A stretch of 64,000 bases of DNA from Gluconacetobacter diazotrophicus PA1 5. Its GTDB lineage: Bacteria > Pseudomonadota > Alphaproteobacteria > Acetobacterales > Acetobacteraceae. The stretch lies in NCBI RefSeq assembly GCF_000021325.1, contig NC_011365.1, forward strand, positions 3,752,501 to 3,816,500, in the 5' to 3' direction. The translations under genes and the position numbers were made by a program. How positions within the stretch are numbered: position 1 is the stretch's first letter; the number at the start of each line of letters is the position of its first letter. The notes beneath the pieces are model-generated. The model made no database searches. It was not told where the DNA came from and saw nothing but the letters and a program-made list of their open reading frames with translations. Shown here piece after piece: positions 55,439-63,749 of this stretch.

Positions 55439-56203
55439 ATGTCCTTCCGGAGCCGGATATTGGAAAACACGACCTACATCGCCCTGTCCCGTGTCGACGT
55501 GCTGTCGCGCGCGCTCGAAGTTACGGCCAACAACCTGGCCAACGCGAACACGGACGGCTTCAAGGCCTCGAAGGAGCTGTTCTCGGACTATCTCGTCCAG
55601 CAGAAGGACGTGCATGGGCTGCCGGGCGACAAGGAAGAGGTGTACACTCAGGACAGGTCGACCTATCAGGACCGTCTGCAAGGGGCGTTGCGGCAGACGG
55701 GCAACCTGACGGATTTCGCCATCAATGGCGAGGGCTACTTCGCCGTTCGCACCACGCAGGGGGTCCGGCTGACCCGCAATGGTGAATTCAACCGTCGCGC
55801 GGACGGGACGATCGTCGATGGTTCGGGAAACCCGCTGATCGACAGGAACGGCAACAACGTGGTCATCCCGCCGCGGGATCATACGCTGTCGGTGGCGTCG
55901 GACGGAACGATGTCGACTGAAACCGGACGGGTCGCCACGCTGGACCTTGTGACCGTCGACAACCCCAATACCCTGGTGCCGGAGGGCGGCTACCTCCTGC
56001 GGCCGACGACGCCGACCCGGAACGTGGCCAACAAGGAAATACGGCAGGGGATGCTGGAGTCGAGCAACGTGAACGCCGTTTCCGAAACGACGCAGATGGT
56101 CGAGATCCAGCGCGATTACGACCTGACCTTCCAGTTGATCCAGACGGAATCCACCCGCCAGTCCAACGCGATAGACAAGATCACCGCCGACCCGACCACA
56201 TAG
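55439..56203 (+). CDS. flgF: flagellar rod protein FlgF
   Basis: The product is 254 residues. Family blocks include ENTTYIALSRVDVLSRALEV, TANNLANANTDGFKASKELF and GNLTDFAINGEGYFAVRTTQ. LTRNGEFNRRADGTIVDGSG follows, and the C-terminal MVEIQRDYDLTFQLIQTEST. FlgF is part of the rod between FlgC and FlgG. It is shorter and more divergent than FlgG, as expected. No clear ribosome binding site precedes the ATG. Confidence 0.93.
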   Translation: MSFRSRILENTTYIALSRVDVLSRALEVTANNLANANTDGFKASKELFSDYLVQQKDVHGLPGDKEEVYTQDRSTYQDRLQGALRQTGNLTDFAINGEGYFAVRTTQGVRLTRNGEFNRRADGTIVDGSGNPLIDRNGNNVVIPPRDHTLSVASDGTMSTETGRVATLDLVTVDNPNTLVPEGGYLLRPTTPTRNVANKEIRQGMLESSNVNAVSETTQMVEIQRDYDLTFQLIQTESTRQSNAIDKITADPTT

Positions 56204-56309
56204 GCCCGACCGGCGCGCAAAAGCCTTGTATTGGCCATGAACATACGCCATACGAAGGCAGTAGTGTTGCATGGGCATTGTGTGGCCGTGATTCGCGCGA
56301 GGGAATAAG

Positions 56310-57821
56310 ATGGACCTGCTGTCATCGCTGTCAACGGCCACCAGCGGACTGAACGGGATCGAGTATCAGTTGGGCGTGCTGTCCAATAACGTCTCGAACT
56401 CGAGCACCACGGGATATGTCAGCGAGACGGCCGAGGTATCGTCGGCCGTGGCGGGTGGCGTCGGGGTCGGTATCAAGATCGGCACGACGCAACTGAGTGT
56501 GAACAAGGCCCTGATGGCCGCTCTTTACGGACAGAATGCGCAGGTGGCGTCGTTGACGGCGACGAACAACTCGCTGGCGGCGGTTTCAGACATCCAGGGA
56601 TCGACATCGGCGGATGCGGGAAGCACGACCACGTTGGCCGACGAACTTGGCAATGTGCAAAGCGCCCTCACGACCCTGACCTCGACCCCCACGAACAGCG
56701 CGTCGCAATCGGCCGTGTATTCCGCCGCGCAATCCCTGACCACCACCATCCAGTCGCTTTCCTCGACCTATACGGCCCAGCGCCAGGACGCCGAAAACAG
56801 CGTTGTCTCGACGGTATCCTCCGTCAATTACGACCTGACGCAGCTCGGGCAGCTCTCGCAGCAGATCATGAGCCTGCGGGCCAGCGGAGGAAGCACCGCC
56901 GACGTCGAGAACCAGCGTCTGCAGGTGATGTCGAGCCTGTCGTCCGAACTTTCGGTCACGTTTTCCGAGACGTCGACCGGCGACATGATCGTCCGGACCG
57001 CCGATGGAACCGAGCTTCCGACCCGTCCCGACCAGATCGGGGAAAATGACAGCACGGTCACGCTGCCCACCAGCACATGGCCGCTTTCGACATCCGGCAG
57101 CACCATTACCCCATCGTCGTACTACCAGGCTGGAGATACCAACTCGACGATCTCCGGGATCATGCTGAACGGCACGGACATCACCGCGCATCTGACCGGT
57201 GGAACGCTCGGAGCGAACATCACGCTGCGCGACAGCACGTATCCGACGATGCAGGCCCAGCTGGACTCGTTTTCTTCCACGCTCGCGACCCGGTTTTCCG
57301 ATGCCGGGCTTTCGCTGTTCACCGATGGTACGGGGGCTGTTCCGGCAACGGACCCGACGGCAGAGACGCCCAGCGGCATCGTCGGCCTGTCGTCGGTGAT
57401 CAGCGTGGATACGTCCGCGCCGCTGACGACGGACGGCGATACGTCGACGATTACGGCGGTCCTCAGCACGGCTTTCGGAACCGCTTCGACGGATGTGAGC
57501 GGTTCGCTTGAAGCGCCGTCAAGCGGCCTTGGACCGGAGGGCAATCTGTCGACCGGATATTCGGGCACCCAGGGACTGGTGGCCCTTGCCACGTCCCTGA
57601 CCTCGGCCCAGGGCGCGGTCATCGGCGACGCCACCGACGATCTGACGTCCGCTACCTCGGTGCAGACAACGTTGCAGACGTCTGTCGCCAACGTGTCCGG
57701 CGTAAACGTGGACGATCAGATGTCGACGGTCGTCGCGCTGCAGAACGCCTACGCGGCCAATGCGAAAGTGGTGACCGCGGTGCAGACGATGTTCACCGCG
57801 CTTCTCGACGCGATCCAATAG
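56310..57821 (+). CDS. flgK: hook-filament junction protein FlgK
   Basis: The product is 503 residues. It begins LLSSLSTATSGLNGIEYQLG followed by VLSNNVSNSSTTGYVSETAE. A long Ser/Thr-rich middle separates this from the C terminus, MSTVVALQNAYAANAKVVTA then VQTMFTALLDAI. FlgK joins hook and filament with FlgL. It is 19 nt before flgL. Confidence 0.92.
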   Translation: MDLLSSLSTATSGLNGIEYQLGVLSNNVSNSSTTGYVSETAEVSSAVAGGVGVGIKIGTTQLSVNKALMAALYGQNAQVASLTATNNSLAAVSDIQGSTSADAGSTTTLADELGNVQSALTTLTSTPTNSASQSAVYSAAQSLTTTIQSLSSTYTAQRQDAENSVVSTVSSVNYDLTQLGQLSQQIMSLRASGGSTADVENQRLQVMSSLSSELSVTFSETSTGDMIVRTADGTELPTRPDQIGENDSTVTLPTSTWPLSTSGSTITPSSYYQAGDTNSTISGIMLNGTDITAHLTGGTLGANITLRDSTYPTMQAQLDSFSSTLATRFSDAGLSLFTDGTGAVPATDPTAETPSGIVGLSSVISVDTSAPLTTDGDTSTITAVLSTAFGTASTDVSGSLEAPSSGLGPEGNLSTGYSGTQGLVALATSLTSAQGAVIGDATDDLTSATSVQTTLQTSVANVSGVNVDDQMSTVVALQNAYAANAKVVTAVQTMFTALLDAIQ

Positions 57822-57840
57822 ACGGCTGGGAGACACCGCC

Positions 57841-58917
57841 ATGAGCACGACTATCGGTCAGTACGGAAATTTCGGATCGTCCCTCATCCTCTCCGCCGGT
57901 ATCGACGCGATGACGCAGGAGCAGCAGACGATCTCGTGGGAGACGTCCACGGATACGCTTTCGGAAACCTACGCCGGTCTTGGCCAGGCGCGATCCGCCG
58001 CCATTTCCCTTGCCCCGCAGATCACCCAGGTCGCAGCCTGGCAGACCAACGTGACGAATGCCCAGAACAGCCTGTCCGTCCAGGCGGATGCGTTGACGCA
58101 GATCGTCTCGTTGGCGCAGTCGCTGTCCACCAGCCTGATCGGCGTCACCGGAACGACGACGGACAGCGCCGTCACGGCCACCGCGGGCGAGGCGACGACC
58201 GCGCTGTCGGAGCTTGCAACGGTCCTCAATACGTCCGACGGATCGGGGTATGTCTTTGCGGGCAAGGATTCGACCGAGCCCCCGATCGAGGACACGGCAT
58301 CGGTTACAAGCGGCACGCTCGCCACGCAGATCGCCAGCATCGTCAGTTCCTTGGGGTCTTCCGACGCATCGACCGTTATCGAGCAGGCCACGACCGCGGC
58401 AGCCGACAATACGGCGGGCACGTCGGTTTTCTCGTCGCAGCTTTCGGTCTCGGGGGATGCGGCGACCGCTCTGCAGAAGTCGGTCGTAACCGGCAGCAAT
58501 ACGTCGACCGAGGTCGGCATCGTGGCGACACAGGGAACTGCAGCGAGCCTGACCTCCACCGGCTCTCCCATCCGGGACCTGATGCGCGACATGATGATCG
58601 TTTCCGGCACGAGCGGGATGTCGTCCACCACGAGCGGGTATTCGGATCTGGTCAGCCAGGTCTATTCGTCTCTTCAGACCACCATCAGCCAGCTTACGGA
58701 TATGGAATCGTCGGTCGGGACGACACAGGACAATTTGACCGCGAATGCCACCCTGCTGACCAGCATGAATACCGCGCTGACGGGTCAGCTTGGCGATGCC
58801 CGCGATGCCGATCTCGCCGCGGTGGCGGTGCAGTCGTCCAGCCTCGATACCAGTCTCAAGGCGTCGTACATGCTGGTTTCGGACATGAAGAGCCTGACGC
58901 TGGCGAATTACATCTAG
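57841..58917 (+). CDS. flgL: hook-filament junction protein FlgL
   Basis: The product is 358 residues. It has flagellin-like ends: the C terminus has SSSLDTSLKASYMLVSDMKS followed by LTLANYI, close to the flagellin/FlgL family. The N terminus (GSSLILSAGIDAMTQEQQTI) is more divergent than usual. VFAGKDSTEPPIEDTASV is the typical FlgL block before the variable domain. It follows flgK by 19 nt and ends with an extensive hairpin. Confidence 0.88.
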   Translation: MSTTIGQYGNFGSSLILSAGIDAMTQEQQTISWETSTDTLSETYAGLGQARSAAISLAPQITQVAAWQTNVTNAQNSLSVQADALTQIVSLAQSLSTSLIGVTGTTTDSAVTATAGEATTALSELATVLNTSDGSGYVFAGKDSTEPPIEDTASVTSGTLATQIASIVSSLGSSDASTVIEQATTAAADNTAGTSVFSSQLSVSGDAATALQKSVVTGSNTSTEVGIVATQGTAASLTSTGSPIRDLMRDMMIVSGTSGMSSTTSGYSDLVSQVYSSLQTTISQLTDMESSVGTTQDNLTANATLLTSMNTALTGQLGDARDADLAAVAVQSSSLDTSLKASYMLVSDMKSLTLANYI

Positions 58918-58926
58918 GCATTCCGT

Positions 58927-58978
58927 CCAATGTTCCGGATCTGATGGATTTCAGGTTCGGGACATTGGATCATCCAAT
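58927..58978 (+). terminator. two overlapping hairpins after flgL
   Basis: The arms 58927-58944 and 58951-58968 pair over 18 positions (three G-U) around a 6-nt loop, 10 nt after the flgL stop. The 3' arm overlaps a second perfect stem, ATTGGAT (58964-58970) with ATCCAAT (58972-58978), so the two cannot form together. No T run follows. Together they could end or stabilise the flgKL transcript. Confidence 0.5.
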
Positions 58979-59434
58979 ATTGTAATGACCTGTTGATGTC
59001 CTGAACGACAACAGCAGGATAGCTCATTCGATCATATCGAATGGAAATTCCTTCGGGGCATGATCGCCATCAGGAGCGGCCCATGCGGGGTCCGCCGCCA
59101 GCAGGGAATGCCTTGCAAGGCCAGGGCAGGCGGTGCCGCTTCATCGGACCGGGCGGCACAGCGGCCAGGCCCGCGGCGAACAGCGATAAATTTAACGAAG
59201 GCCTATGGATCTGCGGGCCAGTTGCCACGTTATCCCTATGGCCTTCTCAAGGCTCATGGCGCGTTTCAGGATAGGGCCGGCTCGTTTCGCTTCCGAATGT
59301 TCAGCGCGGCGCGTGAGGCCGACTTTCGGAGATTATTATGAGAATTGATCCCGCTGACTACGGTATTTCAAGGCGGGGGTAATAAATTTCCACCTCAGAA
59401 TGAGGTGGTTAACTTGTGTATTGTGGAGGCTGTC
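58979..59434. other. 456-bp leader/intergenic region before the MucR-like gene
   Basis: No gene is supported. TATCCCTATGGCC (near 59231) resembles the GGCCATATAG element in reverse. CCACCTC (59390-59396) and GAGGTGG (59402-59408) form a 7-bp hairpin 26 nt before the GTG start. Ros/MucR proteins often control their own gene, so this hairpin or palindrome is a candidate operator or leader structure; that is inference. Confidence 0.45.
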
Positions 59435-60334
59435 GTGGCGGATACCAGCACAGATAATATTTTTACCTCACCTGTGGGTCACATTACGGACATGCGCATC
59501 AGCCGCCTTGTCGGAAGGCTGCATACGGAATTCCTTCCCCTGCAAACGCCCGATGCGATTATCGAGCAGGCCGGCAAGGTCAAGGACGTGACGGTCGCCT
59601 TGAAAAGGATCGCGGTGAATAGCCCGGAGCGCCTGGGGGCTATCCTTGGCATCCTGTCCGAAATGGCGGATGTCGGGATTATCCGCAATATGGACGATGC
59701 ACTTCAGGAAGCACTGCGCATCGAGAACAAGCTGCCTATCGAGGTGATCGAGGGCGTTCGGACCATGGACGCAGCGGGACCGGCGCTGCCTCGGAGGCCT
59801 TATCCATCCAAGCCACGCGTGGCACCGAATGTGGCCTATCGGAAAGTCAACGCCGTGGCTCCGTCCGGTTCCGCGCCGGGGCAGGGGGCGAGCCAGATAC
59901 CAGACCTGCCGTCCGGACAGGCCGAAATGCCCGCCAAGGCGGACTATGGACGGGAAGCCACCCTGGCGGCCGGTGACGGAGTCCAGCCCGGTATGTCGCT
60001 TGAACTGCCATGGAAACCCCGTCAGTGGATTGCCAAGCGGGACCATCCCACCCACCCGGTGCAGAACTCGGTCCGTGAGGATTCCCTGACGTGCCTGCAT
60101 TGCGGCGAGGCGTTTACGATGCTCAAGCGTCATATCGAGAACAAGCACAGGCAGACGCCCGAGGCATATCGCGTGTATTGGGGATTGCCGGCGAATTACC
60201 CCATGGCCAGCGAGGCCTATTCCGAGATGAAAAAGGCCGAGGCGGAGATATCCAAGTTCGGCTCCTACGACCGGCGGAAAAGGAACCAGAAAAAGGAAGC
60301 CAAGGGGCGGGGCGCGAACAGCGCGTGGCGCTGA
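59435..60334 (+). CDS. Ros/MucR-type zinc-finger regulator with long novel N-terminus
   Basis: The product is 299 residues from a GTG with GGAGG 7 nt upstream. The C-terminal quarter is a clear Ros/MucR module: C220-x2-C223-x9-H233-x4-H238 in CLHCGEAFTMLKRHIENKH, followed by TPEAYRVYWGLPANYPM. Typical MucR proteins are about 140-150 residues. Here residues 1 to about 115 form a helical domain (ISRLVGRLHTEFLPLQTPDA, LKRIAVNSPERLGAILGILS, NMDDALQEALRIENKLP) I do not recognise, then a Pro/Ala linker. It is probably a DNA-binding regulator of the flagellar locus. It lies between flgL and the convergent DUF6468 gene. Confidence 0.8.
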   Translation: MADTSTDNIFTSPVGHITDMRISRLVGRLHTEFLPLQTPDAIIEQAGKVKDVTVALKRIAVNSPERLGAILGILSEMADVGIIRNMDDALQEALRIENKLPIEVIEGVRTMDAAGPALPRRPYPSKPRVAPNVAYRKVNAVAPSGSAPGQGASQIPDLPSGQAEMPAKADYGREATLAAGDGVQPGMSLELPWKPRQWIAKRDHPTHPVQNSVREDSLTCLHCGEAFTMLKRHIENKHRQTPEAYRVYWGLPANYPMASEAYSEMKKAEAEISKFGSYDRRKRNQKKEAKGRGANSAWR

Positions 60335-60422
60335 GGCCGGCGGGGGCCGGCGCGGATCGTGATGGGGTGGGCTCACCTCATCATGCGAAGACGGGCCGAA
60401 AGGACAGGTCTGGCGATCGGAG

Positions 60423-61133
60423 TCAGGCGGAATTGCCCGATCGTGACCTGTTCTGGCGTCCTTCGCGCCTGCGACCGGGGGTGGGCTTGTTCCCTGCGGG
60501 TTCGTTGCCCGCCGACTTGCTCCCCGTGGGTTTGTTTCCCGTGGGTTTGTCCTCCGGCGACTTGTCCTCGGCGGGCGTGTCCTCTTCCAGGTCCACGACC
60601 GTTGCGTCGGCCGGTGATGCGACGATGGAATCAGGCTTGTCCGACGCATCCTGGTCCGAGCCGGCATCCTCGGCCTCTGGCGTATGGGGCGAGGACGTCA
60701 GCTCCGGACTGCAATCCGGGTATCGGAGATTCCTGGCTTCCTGGACAAGTTCCAGCCGGGTTTCCTCGGTCTTCTCGAGCAAATCTTCCAGTCGCCTCTC
60801 CTGGGACGGTATCTTCGTCGCCAGGCCCTGAAGGCGGTCGGCCATCGAATCGGCCTTGCTCACCATGGTGTCGAGTTCCGTGCTCGCCATCTTGGCCTGT
60901 TCGATCATCCTGCTGAGCGGACGTCCGCTGACCTCGCCGGCAATGCGCAGTTTTTCGACCCCTTCTTCGGCGCTTTTCACACTGCTTTGCAGTTTCTCGA
61001 CGAGACCGAGGAGGCTTTCACGGTCCCGCTTCAGGTTCGACAGGACGCGACTGAAATAGAGGCTGTAGATTATTCCCAAAAGCAGGAAGAACGACAGGAT
61101 GATCTCGATGATCATCTGGATCTGTGTCAGCAT
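60423..61133 (-). CDS. DUF6468 family membrane protein
   Basis: The product is 236 residues. One N-terminal membrane helix (MIIEIILSFFLLLGIIYSLY) is followed by a coiled coil to about 140 (LKRDRESLLGLVEKLQSSVK). The C-terminal tail is highly polar, with short repeats of the pattern K-P-T-G-N-K-P-T-G-S-K. Proteins of this kind follow fliM in alphaproteobacterial flagellar loci and have no settled function. It is on the minus strand with fliL and fliM, 130 nt after fliM. Confidence 0.75.
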   Translation of the reverse strand: MLTQIQMIIEIILSFFLLLGIIYSLYFSRVLSNLKRDRESLLGLVEKLQSSVKSAEEGVEKLRIAGEVSGRPLSRMIEQAKMASTELDTMVSKADSMADRLQGLATKIPSQERRLEDLLEKTEETRLELVQEARNLRYPDCSPELTSSPHTPEAEDAGSDQDASDKPDSIVASPADATVVDLEEDTPAEDKSPEDKPTGNKPTGSKSAGNEPAGNKPTPGRRREGRQNRSRSGNSA

Positions 61134-61263
61134 CTGCTCGATGATCTCCAGTCTGTCACGTACTCTGGCTTTCTGTTCTTAAAGCATCGTCTTGCGACTG
61201 GACGAGTCCGCCCCGTCGCGTTCCAGTCCCCGCCGCACGGGGCGGGGCGACGGTCCATTCCAT

Positions 61264-62517
61264 TCAGGCTTGCGTCTTCTGCTCGTCTGGCGGGGCCGGA
61301 TCGGGAACGGCCGCCTCGTTCATGTGCGGCCCAGCGGGTGGCACCAGCCTCTTCTCGATCTTAACGGCTGCCTTGTCCTGCAGTTTTCCCAGCCGTCCCT
61401 CGAACAGGGGGGTCTGGCCGCATTGGAGCCGGACGTGGATCGGTGTTCCGTTCTGATGGGGAAAGCTGATCAGCATGCCGGGACGGAGGCCGAGGACCTC
61501 CGAAAGCAGAATCGTCTTTTCCTCGAATACCGCCGAAACCTGGATGTCGGTTTCGAGAATTTCGGAAACCAGGTGACCTTCCCATTTTGAATCGCGTCCG
61601 AACCGCTCGCCCATGAATTGCTGGGACAACTGATCGCGGACAGGTTCCAGCGTCACGTAGGGAATGATCAGGTCCAGGCTTCCGCTCCGGTCCTCCATGT
61701 CGATGTGAAGCTTGGTCATCACGACGGCGTTCGAGGCGCGTGCGATCGCGGCGAAGCGCGCACTGACCTCAAGCCGCTCGAACGTCAGGTCGATGGTGCA
61801 GACCGGATTGAAGGCCGTGGAAAGATCGTTGAGCGTCAACGTGACGAGCTTTTCGATCAGCGCCCTTTCGATGGCGGTATGTGGGCGCGCTTCCACCCCT
61901 GCGTAGCCGACCCCGCGCGGACCACCCATCAGGATGTCGATGATCGAGTAGGACAGCGCGGAATCGATGACGATCAGGCCGTAATTTTCCCATTGCACGG
62001 CCTTGAAGACCGCGAACAGGGACGATGACGGCACGGCATTCATATAGTCGCCGAAGCTCATCGAGCGCATGCCGTCGATGGTGATTTCGACGTTGTCGTT
62101 CGTGAAGCTGCGGAGCGTGGACGACAACATCCGGACCAGGCGGTCGAATACGATCTCCAGCATCGGCAGGCGTTCGTAGGCCACGAACCCTGCCTTGATG
62201 ACCCGTTCCAGGCCGGACTCTTCCTTGATGGGAAGCCCGCCGAACGCGTTCCCCAGCAGGCTGTCGATTTCGGACTGGTCCAGCACGTGACCACCCATAT
62301 CGTCATGAGCCATCGCGGGCGAACTGTCTTCCTTGGCGGCGTGCCCGCCGCCTGCCCCGGCAGGCGCGGCCTCATGCACGGGCTCCGGCTGGGATCCGGC
62401 GGCCGTCTCGTGGTGGTCGGCTCCCTTCGTCGTGTCGTCCCCGTCCTGCATGTCGTTGCTTGCCGCCGTTCCCAGATGAGTAAAATTTTTCGATATTTCA
62501 GAGGTCTGCGGGATCAC
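61264..62517 (-). CDS. fliM: flagellar motor switch protein FliM
   Basis: The product is 417 residues. The CheY-P-binding motif is LDQSEIDSLLG at about residues 79-89, not at the extreme N terminus: 78 His/Asp/Ala/Gly-rich residues come before it. The middle domain has FERLEVSARFAAIARASNAV and LDLIIPYVTLEPVRDQLSQQ. The C-terminal SpoA part has ILETDIQVSAVFEEKTILLS and QTPLFEGRLGKLQDKAAVKI. Its ATG overlaps the fliL stop (ATGA), supporting the long N terminus. It binds CheY-P and FliG in the C ring. Confidence 0.92.
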   Translation of the reverse strand: MIPQTSEISKNFTHLGTAASNDMQDGDDTTKGADHHETAAGSQPEPVHEAAPAGAGGGHAAKEDSSPAMAHDDMGGHVLDQSEIDSLLGNAFGGLPIKEESGLERVIKAGFVAYERLPMLEIVFDRLVRMLSSTLRSFTNDNVEITIDGMRSMSFGDYMNAVPSSSLFAVFKAVQWENYGLIVIDSALSYSIIDILMGGPRGVGYAGVEARPHTAIERALIEKLVTLTLNDLSTAFNPVCTIDLTFERLEVSARFAAIARASNAVVMTKLHIDMEDRSGSLDLIIPYVTLEPVRDQLSQQFMGERFGRDSKWEGHLVSEILETDIQVSAVFEEKTILLSEVLGLRPGMLISFPHQNGTPIHVRLQCGQTPLFEGRLGKLQDKAAVKIEKRLVPPAGPHMNEAAVPDPAPPDEQKTQA

Positions 62518-63086
62518 TGGACGAGAAAATCGACGAGGTAGAGATTGGTCACCTTCAAGGGCGCCATGTCGACGCGCAGGCGGCGCATGATGGCTTCGCG
62601 CAGCCGATATATCCCGTTGCCCCGGATATCCTGCGGGCGGGTTTCATGCAGGTACGTCTGGAACACGTCCTGGATCTCGGGAATCCTGTCCTGGAGCGAG
62701 GCTTCGTCGGACGCGCCCGAGATCTCGACCTTCGCGGTGATCTTCACATAGACCGGACGTCCATCTCCGCTATCGAGGTTGGAGATGATCGGCGGAATGC
62801 CGAGAATAATGGGCGGATGAAGGACACTGTCGGCGGCGCTCTCCCGGCTCGCCACGTCCTTCTCGACCTTCTGCGCTACGCCGCCCCGCTCCCACTTCAC
62901 GCCGCCGGCGACAAGCAGAAGGGCCGCGATCCCGCCCGCGCCGGCGATGATCAGCTTCCGCTTCGAAGGCTTTGCGTCCTTCCCGTGAGGGAGAGCCGTC
63001 TCCGCCGTTTCCGCCCGCAGCGCCGACTCCTTCCGTGCCCCTCCAAGCGGGGAGGCGGTTGGGCCGCCGGTTGCAGTCTCGCTCAT
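62514..63086 (-). CDS. fliL: flagellar basal body-associated protein FliL
   Basis: FliL is a membrane protein that modulates the stator. The product is 190 residues. The membrane helix is at about 46-62 (KLIIAGAGGIAALLLVAGGV). The periplasmic SPFH-like part begins near ILGIPPIISNLDSGDGRPVY and ends with LREAIMRRLRVDMAPLKVTN then LYLVDFLVQ, the standard FliL C terminus. GGAG lies about 10 nt upstream. It starts the fliL-fliM unit and overlaps fliM by 4 nt. Confidence 0.93.
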   Translation of the reverse strand: MSETATGGPTASPLGGARKESALRAETAETALPHGKDAKPSKRKLIIAGAGGIAALLLVAGGVKWERGGVAQKVEKDVASRESAADSVLHPPIILGIPPIISNLDSGDGRPVYVKITAKVEISGASDEASLQDRIPEIQDVFQTYLHETRPQDIRGNGIYRLREAIMRRLRVDMAPLKVTNLYLVDFLVQ

Positions 63087-63517
63087 ATGTGGGGGCTCCG
63101 GGAGGGTAAAATCTATCCATCGGCAGTCTAGCCATTGGGCCGCGCCTACTCAATGGTCTCTATATGGCCATGCCGGCTGGCGGCCGGGCCGGCCGATGCC
63201 TATATGCATGCATAGCGACATGACCGGGGGATTTTCGCCGCCGTCGACAGGGGCGGCAGAGCATTCTGTGCCGAAAAGGGCGCACCTGTCACTGTTGCAA
63301 TTTGTTGCGTTGCGGTTCGACGAATTGCTTGCCGAAAGGGTGGGTGTTCTTGGTCTGTTTGCGTGGAACGAAATAGCTTTCATTCGGGCTACGAATGATT
63401 TTTATAATTTACTTCCGGTTGCGGTTTGCGTAGAACCGCGTTCATGCCCAGCCTATTCCATGCGGGTCGTTGGGCGTTGCTGCTTGTTCGTGCGACTGAA
63501 TGTGATATGGAAATCCG
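63087..63517. other. 431-bp divergent region between fliL and flp
   Basis: This holds the flagellar/pilus boundary. GGCCATATAG (inverse, 63160-63169) lies upstream of fliL. TATAAT at 63403-63408 is an exact -10 type sequence about 110 nt before flp, but its -35 partner is poor. Open frames here are short and unsupported. Confidence 0.4.
63160..63169 (-). promoter_or_regulatory. GGCCATATAG motif, copy 3
   Basis: The plus strand reads CTATATGGCC. Read on the minus strand, the motif points toward fliL and begins 83 bp before its ATG. The same spacing class (72 bp) and orientation are seen before the DUF1217-fliI operon. It is a candidate activator or promoter site. Confidence 0.4.
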
Positions 63518-63688
63518 ATGAATACTCTTCTTCTGAAATTGCTTGTCCTCAAGAATAGCCGTCGCGGCGTTACGGCGCTGGAATATGGCCTGATCGCGGC
63601 CCTGATCGCTGCGGTCATCATGACCGCGGTAGGGACGATCGGCAGCAAGCTGAACACGGTTTTCAGCTCTATCGGTACCGATCTCTAA
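63518..63688 (+). CDS. flp: Flp-family type IVb pilin
   Basis: The product is 56 residues. After a basic leader (KNSRRG) comes the prepilin cleavage site and Flp core VTALEYGLIAALIAAVIMTA, with Glu and Tyr at +5 and +6 from the cut. Cleavage after G17 would leave a 39-residue pilin. The end is SKLNTVFSSIGTDL. It is the first gene of a Tad/Flp pilus locus; the cpaA gene follows 61 nt later. Confidence 0.9.
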   Translation: MNTLLLKLLVLKNSRRGVTALEYGLIAALIAAVIMTAVGTIGSKLNTVFSSIGTDL

Positions 63689-63749
63689 TTGAACGCAGGG
63701 TAAGTCGCCAAGGCATGTCACTGGCCTGAGTATATGAGAAACTGGTGGG

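Noticed and set aside
63196-63558. Plus-strand frame of 120 codons before and overlapping flp
   Set aside because: It overlaps the well-supported flp gene in another frame and has no recognisable features.
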